Below are positions 1 through 5,457 of a DNA stretch of 6,144 nt, piece by piece. How positions within the stretch are numbered: the stretch's first letter is position 1; each line of letters opens with the position of its first letter. The notes under the pieces were generated by a model that saw only the letters and a list, made by a program, of their open reading frames with translations, was not told where the DNA came from and did not search any database. A program made the position numbers and the translations under genes. The stretch covers positions 1 to 6,144 of the forward strand of contig CAKUHJ010000113.1 of the NCBI GenBank assembly GCA_934655935.1. The letters are read 5' to 3'. This stretch comes from an uncultured Oscillospiraceae bacterium. Its GTDB lineage: Bacteria > Bacillota > Clostridia > Oscillospirales > Oscillospiraceae.

Positions 1-29
1 GATTCCGCCTGAAACTGTTTCTTTTCCAT
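1..29 (-). CDS. htpG: HtpG (Hsp90-family chaperone), N-terminal nine codons only
   Basis: Reading leftward from the ATG at 29-27, the codons give MEKKQFQAE and then run off the window edge. Clostridial HtpG proteins characteristically begin M-x-x-K-Q-F-x-A-E-S, so this fits the Hsp90 homologue, an ATP-dependent dimeric cytosolic chaperone. Only nine codons are visible, so the identification rests on this N-terminal match together with the heat-shock operator (CIRCE, 50-76) and the promoter directly upstream. I see no strong Shine-Dalgarno sequence: the bases before the ATG read GATGTGGCATT. No other nearby start stays in this frame. What would change the call is the sequence beyond the left edge. 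The context makes a chaperone or other heat-shock gene likely even if the exact name is wrong. Confidence 0.68.
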
Positions 30-49
30 AATGCCACATCATTTTAAGA

Positions 50-76
50 TTGGCACTCCAACTTCTTGAGTGCTAA
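50..76 (-). promoter_or_regulatory. CIRCE operator (HrcA binding site)
   Basis: The plus strand reads TTGGCACTC, nine bases, then GAGTGCTAA. The consensus CIRCE element is TTAGCACTC-N9-GAGTGCTAA, so 17 of 18 arm positions match and the 9-base spacer is exact. On the minus strand the proximal arm is a perfect TTAGCACTC. The element begins four bases downstream of the minus-strand -10 box, so it covers the expected transcription start of htpG. That is the usual place for HrcA to block transcription until heat shock titrates the repressor. It lies well upstream of the rightward ABC-F promoter and probably does not control that gene. Confidence 0.93.
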
Positions 77-80
77 ACCC

Positions 81-108
81 ATTGTAGCACAGCTTTCGGA
101 ATTTGCAA
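81..108 (-). promoter_or_regulatory. Sigma-A-type promoter for htpG
   Basis: On the minus strand a -35-like TTGCAA (108-103) is followed after 16 bases by a -10 TACAAT (86-81), which matches TATAAT at five of six positions. The predicted start falls around 74-76, inside the CIRCE operator, giving a leader of roughly 45 bases before the ATG at 29. The good -10 box and the position of the operator support each other. Confidence 0.75.
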
Positions 109-157
109 GTATTTTTGGAAAAATTCACAATGCGTTCATATCGCCTCCGGATTCTCC

Positions 158-186
158 TTTGCAAAGCCGGGCTTCTGTGCTATACT
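158..186 (+). promoter_or_regulatory. Sigma-A-type promoter for the ABC-F gene
   Basis: A -10 box TATACT (181-186) lies 17 bases after a -35-like TTTGCA (158-163), or 16 bases after the overlapping TTGCAA (159-164). Transcription would start near 193, leaving a leader of about 24 bases that contains only the ribosome binding site GAGG (206-209), seven bases before the ATG at 217. The -35 is weak and the -10 is good. No operator is evident. Confidence 0.6.
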
Positions 187-216
187 ATAGAGAAATACTG
201 TAATTGAGGTTTTGCT

Positions 217-1827
217 ATGATTACCATTTCCAATCTCGGCATGCAGTTCGGCGGCTCCGTGCTTTTCAAGCAGGTCGACCTGACGCTGACGCCCGGCAAC
301 TGCTACGGCGTCATCGGCGCGAACGGCGCGGGAAAGTCCACATTTCTGAAGATTCTCTCCGGCGAGCTGGAGCCGACCTCCGGCGGCGTTTTCATCAAGC
401 CCGGCGCGCGCATGTCCATCCTGAAGCAGGATCAGTTCCAGTACGACGCCTATACCGTGCTTGACACCGTCATCATGGGCAACCAGCGCCTGTACGATGT
501 GATGAAGGAAAAGGACGCACTCTATGAGAAGGAGGACTTTTCCGAGGAGGACGGCATGCGGGCCAGCGAGCTGGAGACTGAATTTGCCGAAATGAACGGC
601 TGGGAAGCCGAATCCGACGCGTCCCGGCTTCTGCAGGGTCTTGGCATTCCGGTGGAGCTTCACACAGAGCTCATGGCCAATACCGACCCCAGGCTCAAGG
701 TGAAGGTTCTGCTTGCCCAGGCGCTGTTCGGAAGCCCGGATATCATCATGCTCGACGAGCCGACCAACAACCTGGATATCGAGGCCATCAACTGGCTGGA
801 GAACTTCATTCTTGACTATGAGGACACAGGCCTTGTCATCGTCGTCAGCCATGACCGGCACTTCCTCAACACGGTCTGCACGCACATTGTCGACATTGAC
901 TACGGCAAGATCAAGATGTACGTCGGCAACTACGATTTCTGGTATGAATCCTCTCAGCTCATCCAGCAGCTGATCCGCAACAAGAACAAGCGCAACGAGG
1001 AAAAGATTGCCGAGCTTCAGACCTTTATCTCCCGCTTTGCCGCCAATAAGGCCAAGAGCAAACAGGCGACCTCCCGCCGCCGGCTTCTGGATAAGCTGAG
1101 CGTAGAGGAAATGCCCGCCTCCTCCCGCCGGTATCCCTTCGTGGGCTTTGAGCGCGAGCGCGAGGTCGGAAAGGACATTCTCTTTGTCACCGACGTCAGC
1201 AAAACCATCGACGGCGTCAAGCTCCTGGATCATGTTTCCTTCATTGTAAACAAGAACGACAAGATTGCCTTTGTCGGCGAAAACGAGCTGGCGCAGACCA
1301 CCATGTTCAAGATTCTCATGGGTGAGCTGGAGCTGGAGCCGGACGAGGGAAGCGTCAAATGGGGCCAGACCGTCACCACGAGCTATCTGCCCAAGGACAA
1401 CAGCGAATATTTCGAAGGACATGAGGAAAGCCTGGTCGACTGGATGCGGCCCTTCTCGGCAAAGAAGGACGACGTCTATCTGCGCGGCTTCCTTGGCCGG
1501 ATGCTGTTTTCCGGCGACGAGGTGTTCAAAAGCGTCTGCGTGCTCTCCGGCGGAGAAAAGGTGCGGTGCATGCTCTCCAGAATGATGCTCTCCGGCGCGA
1601 ACGTCATTCTCCTTGACCAGCCGACCAACCACCTGGATATGGAGGCCATTCAGGCCGTCAACAAGGGTGTGTGCGCCTTCCCCGGAAACGTGCTCCTGGC
1701 CTCGCATGACCACGAGCTTCTTCAGACCGCCTGCAACCGCGTTATCGAATTCCAGCCGGACGGCACCATTGTCGACCGTCTCGGCACCTATGATGAATAT
1801 CTCGACTGGAAGCTTGCAAAGGCCTGA
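217..1827 (+). CDS. ykpA: ABC-F family ATPase, YkpA/YbiT type
   Basis: This 536-residue soluble protein has two ABC ATPase domains and no membrane segments. ABC-F proteins bind the ribosomal E site and influence translation; the specific task of the YkpA/YbiT group is not settled. Length and sequence agree closely with B. subtilis YkpA as I recall it, including WYESSQL and SKQATSR in the linker (about residues 240-320) and PKDNSEYFEG in domain 2. Domain 1 has Walker A GANGAGKST (34-42), Walker B with catalytic Glu (MLDEP, 178-182) and switch His212; its signature region is degenerate (NTDPRLKVKV, 155-164). Domain 2 has an intact LSGGE (443-447) and His497. Its Walker A is GENELAQTT (354-362), with Gln360 where Lys is expected, and its Walker B ends LLDQP, with Gln468 replacing the catalytic Glu. 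ATP site 2 therefore looks inactive. The start has GAGG seven bases upstream. The gene is monocistronic, with its own promoter and terminator. Confidence 0.95.
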   Translation: MITISNLGMQFGGSVLFKQVDLTLTPGNCYGVIGANGAGKSTFLKILSGELEPTSGGVFIKPGARMSILKQDQFQYDAYTVLDTVIMGNQRLYDVMKEKDALYEKEDFSEEDGMRASELETEFAEMNGWEAESDASRLLQGLGIPVELHTELMANTDPRLKVKVLLAQALFGSPDIIMLDEPTNNLDIEAINWLENFILDYEDTGLVIVVSHDRHFLNTVCTHIVDIDYGKIKMYVGNYDFWYESSQLIQQLIRNKNKRNEEKIAELQTFISRFAANKAKSKQATSRRRLLDKLSVEEMPASSRRYPFVGFEREREVGKDILFVTDVSKTIDGVKLLDHVSFIVNKNDKIAFVGENELAQTTMFKILMGELELEPDEGSVKWGQTVTTSYLPKDNSEYFEGHEESLVDWMRPFSAKKDDVYLRGFLGRMLFSGDEVFKSVCVLSGGEKVRCMLSRMMLSGANVILLDQPTNHLDMEAIQAVNKGVCAFPGNVLLASHDHELLQTACNRVIEFQPDGTIVDRLGTYDEYLDWKLAKA

Positions 1828-1836
1828 CAGTCCCCC

Positions 1837-1866
1837 GCCGCTCCGCCTTCCGCGGAGCGGCTTTTT
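1837..1866 (+). terminator. Rho-independent terminator of the ABC-F gene
   Basis: Ten bases after the ABC-F stop codon, GCCGCTCCGC (1837-1846) pairs perfectly with GCGGAGCGGC (1852-1861) around a five-base loop. TTTTT (1862-1866) follows directly. A GC-rich ten-pair stem with an abutting T run is a classic intrinsic terminator, and it separates the ABC-F unit from the sporulation operon. Confidence 0.95.
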
Positions 1867-1879
1867 ATCTGCACAGTCC

Positions 1880-1908
1880 GCATAACCTTGTCCGGCGGCG
1901 CGTATATA
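1880..1908 (+). promoter_or_regulatory. Possible sigma-E-like sporulation promoter of the sipL-spoIVA operon
   Basis: GCATAAC (1880-1886) resembles the sigma-E -35 (about GCATATT). After 14 bases, CGTATATA (1901-1908) partly resembles the sigma-E -10 (CATACAAT). The spacing fits sigma-E promoters, and spoIVA and sipL are mother-cell genes under sigma-E in studied species. The -10 matches only about half its positions, so this is mainly a context-supported guess. Transcription would start near 1915, about 23 bases before the sipL ATG. I see no good sigma-A promoter in 1867-1937. Confidence 0.4.
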
Positions 1909-1923
1909 TGTTTCAGAAACTGC

Positions 1924-1929
1924 AAGGAG
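1924..1929 (+). promoter_or_regulatory. Ribosome binding site fixing the sipL start
   Basis: AAGGAG lies eight bases before the ATG at 1938. The in-frame ATG at 1908 has no such site upstream, and it overlaps the putative -10 region, so 1938 is the better start. Confidence 0.85.
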
Positions 1930-1937
1930 TGAAGAGC

Positions 1938-3452
1938 ATGGAGCTTTTATTGAAAACCCAGGCGCTGCCGTACCTCAGATGCAGCGTACGCCAGACGCTG
2001 AGCCAGGAGCAGACGCAGGAGCTGACCGTACCGGACTCTCTTCCGGACGTTTCCCGAATGATCACGTGCTTTGCCTCGGCAGAGCTCAGAAGCAAGCAGT
2101 GCCGGGACGGCGCCGTGCAGCTGAGCGGCGGCGTGCGCGCAAGCTGCCTTTATGCTCCGCCCGAACAGGAGCAGACGCCGCTCTGCGAGGTGGAAAGCTA
2201 CCTGCCGTTCACGCTGCGGCTGGAGCATCCGGCGCTGCGGGAAAGCTCGCTTCTTGACGTCGGCTGCCGCGTCAGCGCAGCGGACGCACGGATGATCAAT
2301 TCCCGGAAAATTCTTTTCCGGATTACCGTCGCCTGCCCGCTGCAGGCCTTTGAGGAGGCGGAGCTGAGCATTCCCACGCTGGAGCAGGCGCCCGCGCAGC
2401 TGCAGACGCTGGAGGCCTGCTACGAAACGCCGCTTTGCGTGGAGCTTACGGAGCGGAGCTTTTCCCTGCGGGACGAGACGCCGCTTTCCGAGCAGGACGC
2501 CGATATTGCGCAGCTGGTGAGCTTTGATCTTCTGCCGGTTGTACAGGAGCAGCGCCTGATCGGCGGAAAGGCGCTCTTTAAGGGCGTCCTGCAGCTGAGC
2601 GCCGTATATCTTGACCCTGAGCAGGGCCTGCATACGCTGCAGCGGGAGCTTCCGTTCTCGCAGTACTGTGAGCTCCGGGAGGAGTATGACGGCGAGCAGC
2701 TTCAGGTGCAGCTGGTCCTGACCGGCAGCCAGCTTGAGCCTGTTATGAGCGGCGCGGAGCGAAAGCTGCTTCTGAGCGCAGAGCTTCTGGCGCAGTGCCA
2801 GGTCACGCGCTGCCAGAGCATCCGTGTGATCTCCGACGCCTACGGCGCCGGCGCGGAGCTTTCGCCGCAGTGGGTCTCGCTGACGCTGCCCGCCATTCTG
2901 GACCGGCAGGCGCTGCGCGCAGAGGTACACGAAAGCTTTTCCCTTCCGGCGCAGCGGATTTTAAGCAGCTGCCTCTACCTGGGCGCGGTGCGCACGGACC
3001 GGACTCAGGCGGGCGTCCGCGTCAGCGTGCCGGCAAATATCAATCTGGTCTATCTGGACGAGGACGGCGCGCTCCAGGGAAAAATTGTGCCCGCAGGCGC
3101 GGCCTGCGAGCTCCCGGCCGCGCAGAACGCTGCGGTCTATGGCGCGGCAAAGCTTCTTCCGGGCGGCGGGTGCGAGGTCCACGCGCAAAACGCGGAGCTG
3201 TTCTACGAGGTTTTGTTTTCTCTGGAGACGGACTGCGAGCAGGAGGTGCGCACGCTGAGCGGCGGAACGCTCGCCGAGCCTGCCGGCAAGGGGCCGAAGC
3301 GCGCCTGCGTGGTGCTGCGCACCTGCACGGAGGAAACTGCGCTCTGGGAGCTTGGCAAGCAGTACGCCGCGCCCGTCTGCGCCATTCAGGCGGCAAATCA
3401 TCTTCAGGGGCAGCAGGCGCCGGCCGGAACGCTGCTGCTGATCCCGGTCTGA
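1938..3452 (+). CDS. sipL: SipL-like SPOCS (DUF3794) and LysM spore coat morphogenetic protein
   Basis: This protein has 504 residues and no signal peptide or membrane segment. SipL, the clostridial functional counterpart of SpoVID, binds SpoIVA and helps the basement coat layer encase the forespore. SPOCS/DUF3794-type repeats are visible at about residues 27-140 (VPDSLPDV, then a G-x-x-x-A-x-x-LY strand), at about 170-245 (GGKALFKGVLQLSAVYL, ELPFSQYCEL) and, weaker, at about 335-395 (VSVPANINLVYLDEDG). The last 48 residues read as a diverged LysM: TALWELGKQY (468-476 core), AANHL, and a terminal AGTLLLIPV. The usual GDT turn is replaced by EET. This domain order is that of SipL and the neighbour is its partner spoIVA. 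I chose ATG 1938 for its AAGGAG site. A different SPOCS-family coat protein is possible, but the LysM tail and context favour SipL. Confidence 0.85.
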   Translation: MELLLKTQALPYLRCSVRQTLSQEQTQELTVPDSLPDVSRMITCFASAELRSKQCRDGAVQLSGGVRASCLYAPPEQEQTPLCEVESYLPFTLRLEHPALRESSLLDVGCRVSAADARMINSRKILFRITVACPLQAFEEAELSIPTLEQAPAQLQTLEACYETPLCVELTERSFSLRDETPLSEQDADIAQLVSFDLLPVVQEQRLIGGKALFKGVLQLSAVYLDPEQGLHTLQRELPFSQYCELREEYDGEQLQVQLVLTGSQLEPVMSGAERKLLLSAELLAQCQVTRCQSIRVISDAYGAGAELSPQWVSLTLPAILDRQALRAEVHESFSLPAQRILSSCLYLGAVRTDRTQAGVRVSVPANINLVYLDEDGALQGKIVPAGAACELPAAQNAAVYGAAKLLPGGGCEVHAQNAELFYEVLFSLETDCEQEVRTLSGGTLAEPAGKGPKRACVVLRTCTEETALWELGKQYAAPVCAIQAANHLQGQQAPAGTLLLIPV

Positions 3453-3455
3453 GAA

Positions 3456-3462
3456 AAGGAGG
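3456..3462 (+). promoter_or_regulatory. Ribosome binding site fixing the TTG start of spoIVA
   Basis: AAGGAGG lies in the 17-base gap after the sipL stop, seven bases before TTG 3470. No ATG or GTG occurs in frame at a suitable distance. The next in-frame ATG is codon 38, which lies beyond the Walker A motif, so TTG must be the start. Confidence 0.93.
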
Positions 3463-3469
3463 AATTGCC

Positions 3470-4948
3470 TTGCAGGAGCACAGCATTTACGCGCAGATTG
3501 CCGAGCGCACCGGCGGCAGCGTCTACATCGGCGTCGTCGGCCCGGTCCGCACAGGAAAATCGACCTTTATCAAGCGCTTCATGGAGCAGCTTGTCATTCC
3601 GAATATGGAAAACGTCTATCAGCGCCAGCGCGCGCAGGATGAGCTGCCGCAGTCCGGCTCCGGGAAAACCATCATGACCTCTGAGCCGAAGTTCATCCCG
3701 GATGAGCCGGTCCAGATCAGTCCCGACGGGAAGACGCAGCTGTCCGTCCGGCTGATCGACTGTGTGGGTTATATTGTTCCCGGCGCAGCCGGCGCGGAGG
3801 AGGACGGCCAGCCGCGGATGGTCACGACCCCCTGGTTTGACCGGGAAATCCCGCTGAGCGAGGCCGCGGAGCTTGGGACCCGGAGGGTCATGGAGGAGCA
3901 CAGCTCCGTCGGCCTTGTCATCACGACGGACGGCACGGTCACAGAGCTTCCGCGGGAGGAATATCTGGACGCCGAACGCCGCGCCATCGAGGATATGCGC
4001 GCAACCGGAAAGCCCTACCTTGTTCTCGTCAACTCCAGCGCGCCGCAGAGCGCGCCCGCCCAGGAAATCTGCAAAAAAATCCAGGCCGATTACGGAGCCT
4101 GCGCCCTCGCGCTGGATTGCCAGAGCATGGACTGCGCCCGGATTTCCGAGCTCTTCACCGCGCTTATGTACACCTTCCCGGTGCAGGAGATCCGCGTGTT
4201 CCTGCCCGGATGGGTCCGCGCGCTTCCGGACGAGCACCCGCTGAAGGGGCTGCTGTACGACGCAATGCGCGAGAAGGCCGCGCAGGTCACGCGCCTTTCC
4301 GAGGCGCAGAGCGTCCTTCGGACGCTGGAGGAGCTGGAGCAGGTCGATTCGTTCCAGGTGCTCGGCACGGAGCTTGGAAGCGGCATTGTCACATGCGAGC
4401 TGAAGCTGCCGGAGCGCATGTTCTATGAGATGCTCTCTGCAGAGTCGGGGCTTGAAATTGACTCCGACGCGGCGCTCATGCAGTGCCTGCGGGAGCTTGC
4501 CGCCTCCAAGCAGGCCTACGACAAGGTCAAAAGCGCACTGGAGCAGGTTTCGGCCACCGGCTATGGCGTGGTCATGCCGGACGCGCAGTCGCTGCATCTG
4601 GAAACGCCGGAGCTCATCCGGAAAAACGGAAGCTACGCCGTCCGCCTGCGCGCCAGTGCCCCGTCCATTCACATGCTGCGCGCGGATATTGAAACGGAAC
4701 TCAGCCCCATGGTCGGCGGCGAGCAGGAATCCAGGCAGCTCATTGATTTTTTACAAGGCGAATACGAAACCGATACCCAGAAGCTCTGGCAGAGCAACAT
4801 CTTCGGCAAATCGCTCTATGAGCTTGTCAGCGAGGGCCTGAGCAGCAAGCTTGCACGGCTGCCGGACGATACGCAGCAGAAGTTTTCCAGAACGCTCACC
4901 AAAATCATCAACGAAAATACAGGCGGCATGATCTGTATCCTCCTTTAA
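3470..4948 (+). CDS. spoIVA: SpoIVA, spore coat basement-layer ATPase
   Basis: SpoIVA is a mother-cell ATPase that polymerises on the forespore surface, anchored by SpoVM, to form the platform on which coat and cortex assemble. The product has 492 residues, the same length as B. subtilis SpoIVA as I recall it, and is collinear with it throughout. The N-terminus has IAERTGG followed by Walker A GPVRTGKST (24-32), with Lys30 at the position known in B. subtilis. RAQDELPQS and GKTIMTSEPKF follow; Thr70 is kept and the second sensor threonine is Ser71. Walker B is RLIDCVGY with Asp97. Further conserved blocks are EHSSVGLVITTDGT, APSIHM and the C-terminal NENTGGMICILL. The C-terminal end, needed for localisation in B. 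subtilis, appears complete. It starts at TTG after AAGGAGG, and the reading frame open upstream of it inside sipL is not part of the gene. It is co-transcribed with sipL and followed after nine bases by a strong hairpin. Confidence 0.98.
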   Translation: MQEHSIYAQIAERTGGSVYIGVVGPVRTGKSTFIKRFMEQLVIPNMENVYQRQRAQDELPQSGSGKTIMTSEPKFIPDEPVQISPDGKTQLSVRLIDCVGYIVPGAAGAEEDGQPRMVTTPWFDREIPLSEAAELGTRRVMEEHSSVGLVITTDGTVTELPREEYLDAERRAIEDMRATGKPYLVLVNSSAPQSAPAQEICKKIQADYGACALALDCQSMDCARISELFTALMYTFPVQEIRVFLPGWVRALPDEHPLKGLLYDAMREKAAQVTRLSEAQSVLRTLEELEQVDSFQVLGTELGSGIVTCELKLPERMFYEMLSAESGLEIDSDAALMQCLRELAASKQAYDKVKSALEQVSATGYGVVMPDAQSLHLETPELIRKNGSYAVRLRASAPSIHMLRADIETELSPMVGGEQESRQLIDFLQGEYETDTQKLWQSNIFGKSLYELVSEGLSSKLARLPDDTQQKFSRTLTKIINENTGGMICILL

Positions 4949-4950
4949 AT

Positions 4951-4998
4951 ACGAAAACCGGAAACAGACGTCCTTCGGGGCGTCTGTTTCCGGAATTT
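4951..4998. terminator. Probable bidirectional terminator after spoIVA
   Basis: A 16-pair stem (4958-4973 with 4978-4993, one G-T pair) closes on a TTCG loop with a C-G closing pair, the very stable UUCG tetraloop in RNA. It starts nine bases after the spoIVA stop. On the plus strand only AATTT follows, so the T tract is weak. On the minus strand the stem is followed by TTTTCGTATTT, a better tract, so it could also stop transcripts arriving from the opposing pepF operon. Confidence 0.65.
4958..4993 (+). repeat. 36-base palindromic repeat, copy 1
   Basis: This palindrome (CCGG, AAACAGACG, TCCTTCGGGG and the mirrored arm) is repeated 191 bases downstream in the same orientation with 34 of 36 bases identical. 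The bases outside the palindrome are not shared, so the repeated unit appears to be the hairpin itself. It resembles REP-type extragenic palindromes, and I do not recognise it as a named family. Confidence 0.85.
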
Positions 4999-5043
4999 GC
5001 AAAAATGCGGCATGCAGCGCCACGACAGAGTAGCAGGGGTAGA

Positions 5044-5070
5044 GTGAAGGGGGCAAAAAGCCCCCTTCGC
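5044..5070. repeat. GC-rich hairpin in the convergent gap
   Basis: GAAGGGGGC (5046-5054) pairs perfectly with GCCCCCTTC (5060-5068) around an AAAAA loop, and two further pairs (G-C and T-G) extend it to 5044-5070. No T run follows on either strand, so it is not a standard intrinsic terminator. It may be a transcript-stabilising or attenuating hairpin. Confidence 0.7.
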
Positions 5071-5081
5071 GTTCAATCAAG

Positions 5082-5110
5082 CGGTTTTCTGAATAAAATT
5101 CAGAAAACCG
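5082..5110. repeat. 13-pair hairpin in the convergent gap
   Basis: CGGTTTTCTGAAT (5082-5094) pairs perfectly with ATTCAGAAAACCG (5098-5110) around an AAA loop. It is a near-perfect palindrome unlike the other hairpins here in base composition. Neither flank has a T tract. Its role is unknown; a protein-binding palindrome or an RNA hairpin are both possible. Confidence 0.7.
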
Positions 5111-5148
5111 GACTTAAGCGGGACGAAAAGACATTTTCGGCACGCTGA

Positions 5149-5184
5149 CCGGCAACAGACGTCCCTCGGGGCGTCTGTTTCCGG
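5149..5184 (+). repeat. 36-base palindromic repeat, copy 2
   Basis: This is the second copy of the palindrome at 4958-4993. It differs at two positions: A to C in the left arm (5153), which creates one C-T mismatch in its own stem, and T to C in the loop, giving CTCG. One extra A-T pair (5148-5185) extends it. It ends six bases from the stop codon of the small minus-strand gene, where a terminator is expected, but no T tract follows on the minus strand. Confidence 0.85.
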
Positions 5185-5190
5185 TCTGTT

Positions 5191-5457
5191 TCAGATGTTT
5201 TCTTCCAGCCAGGCCTGCATATCCTGCCGCCCCTGCTCGGAAAGCGGGAAGGTTTTTTCCGCCTCCATCTGGCTTTTTTCGTAGCAGTATTCCCCGTGCC
5301 AGAGTTCGCACTTCATCGAGCTGGCTTCCATGTCGACCTCCTTCGGCGTCTTCATGGTGATCGACGGCGTGACCCGGAAGCGGAGCGCGCCGAAGCTGCC
5401 GGTGAAAATATTGTTGTTTTCAAAGCTGTGCAGCACGGGAAGGAACAGCGGCTCCAT
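5191..5457 (-). CDS. Unrecognised 88-residue protein coupled to pepF
   Basis: I do not recognise a named family. The ORF starts at ATG 5457-5455, which shares its A with the pepF stop TGA (sequence TGATG), the classic layout for reinitiation by the terminating ribosome. A GGAGGAG (minus strand, 5475-5469) inside the pepF end lies 11 bases upstream, slightly far but usable. The protein is soluble, with no signal peptide or membrane segment. Visible features are NNIFTGSFGALRFRVTP (15-31), a W-H-G-x-Y-C-Y-E-K-S stretch (53-62), and FPLSEQGRQDMQAWLEENI at the end, which looks like an amphipathic helix. The pattern suggests a small compact alpha/beta domain. The ORF is not a frameshifted tail of pepF, because pepF already ends with its normal C-terminus. 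It is likely real given the coupling and protein-like composition, with function unknown. Confidence 0.75.
   Translation of the reverse strand: MEPLFLPVLHSFENNNIFTGSFGALRFRVTPSITMKTPKEVDMEASSMKCELWHGEYCYEKSQMEAEKTFPLSEQGRQDMQAWLEENI

Noticed and set aside
97..108. 12-base match CGGAATTTGCAA shared with 4991-5002
   Set aside because: About one such match is expected by chance in a window this size; the flanks differ and one copy lies within a promoter.
136..1713. A 525-codon open frame antisense to the ABC-F gene
   Set aside because: It mirrors the codon pattern of a GC-rich gene; its composition is low in diversity, it matches no family, and the plus strand clearly encodes an ABC-F protein.
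1947..2930. A 327-codon minus-strand frame inside sipL
   Set aside because: It is a shadow frame with no start signal; the plus strand carries the SPOCS motifs.
2795..3469. Upstream extension of the spoIVA frame inside sipL
   Set aside because: The translation is Arg/Gly/Ala-rich, unlike a real protein, and SpoIVA homology begins exactly at the TTG behind AAGGAGG.
3404..4672. A 422-codon minus-strand frame antisense to spoIVA
   Set aside because: It overlaps an unmistakable SpoIVA, and its composition is typical of antisense GC-rich codons.
4751..5080. A 109-codon minus-strand frame in the convergent gap and the spoIVA end
   Set aside because: It crosses two strong hairpins and the spoIVA coding end, and has no protein-like motif.
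5457..5457. Possible frameshift splitting one pepF gene into two pieces
   Set aside because: PepF ends with its normal DEMEEL-type C-terminus, and the 88-residue product is unrelated to M3 peptidases.
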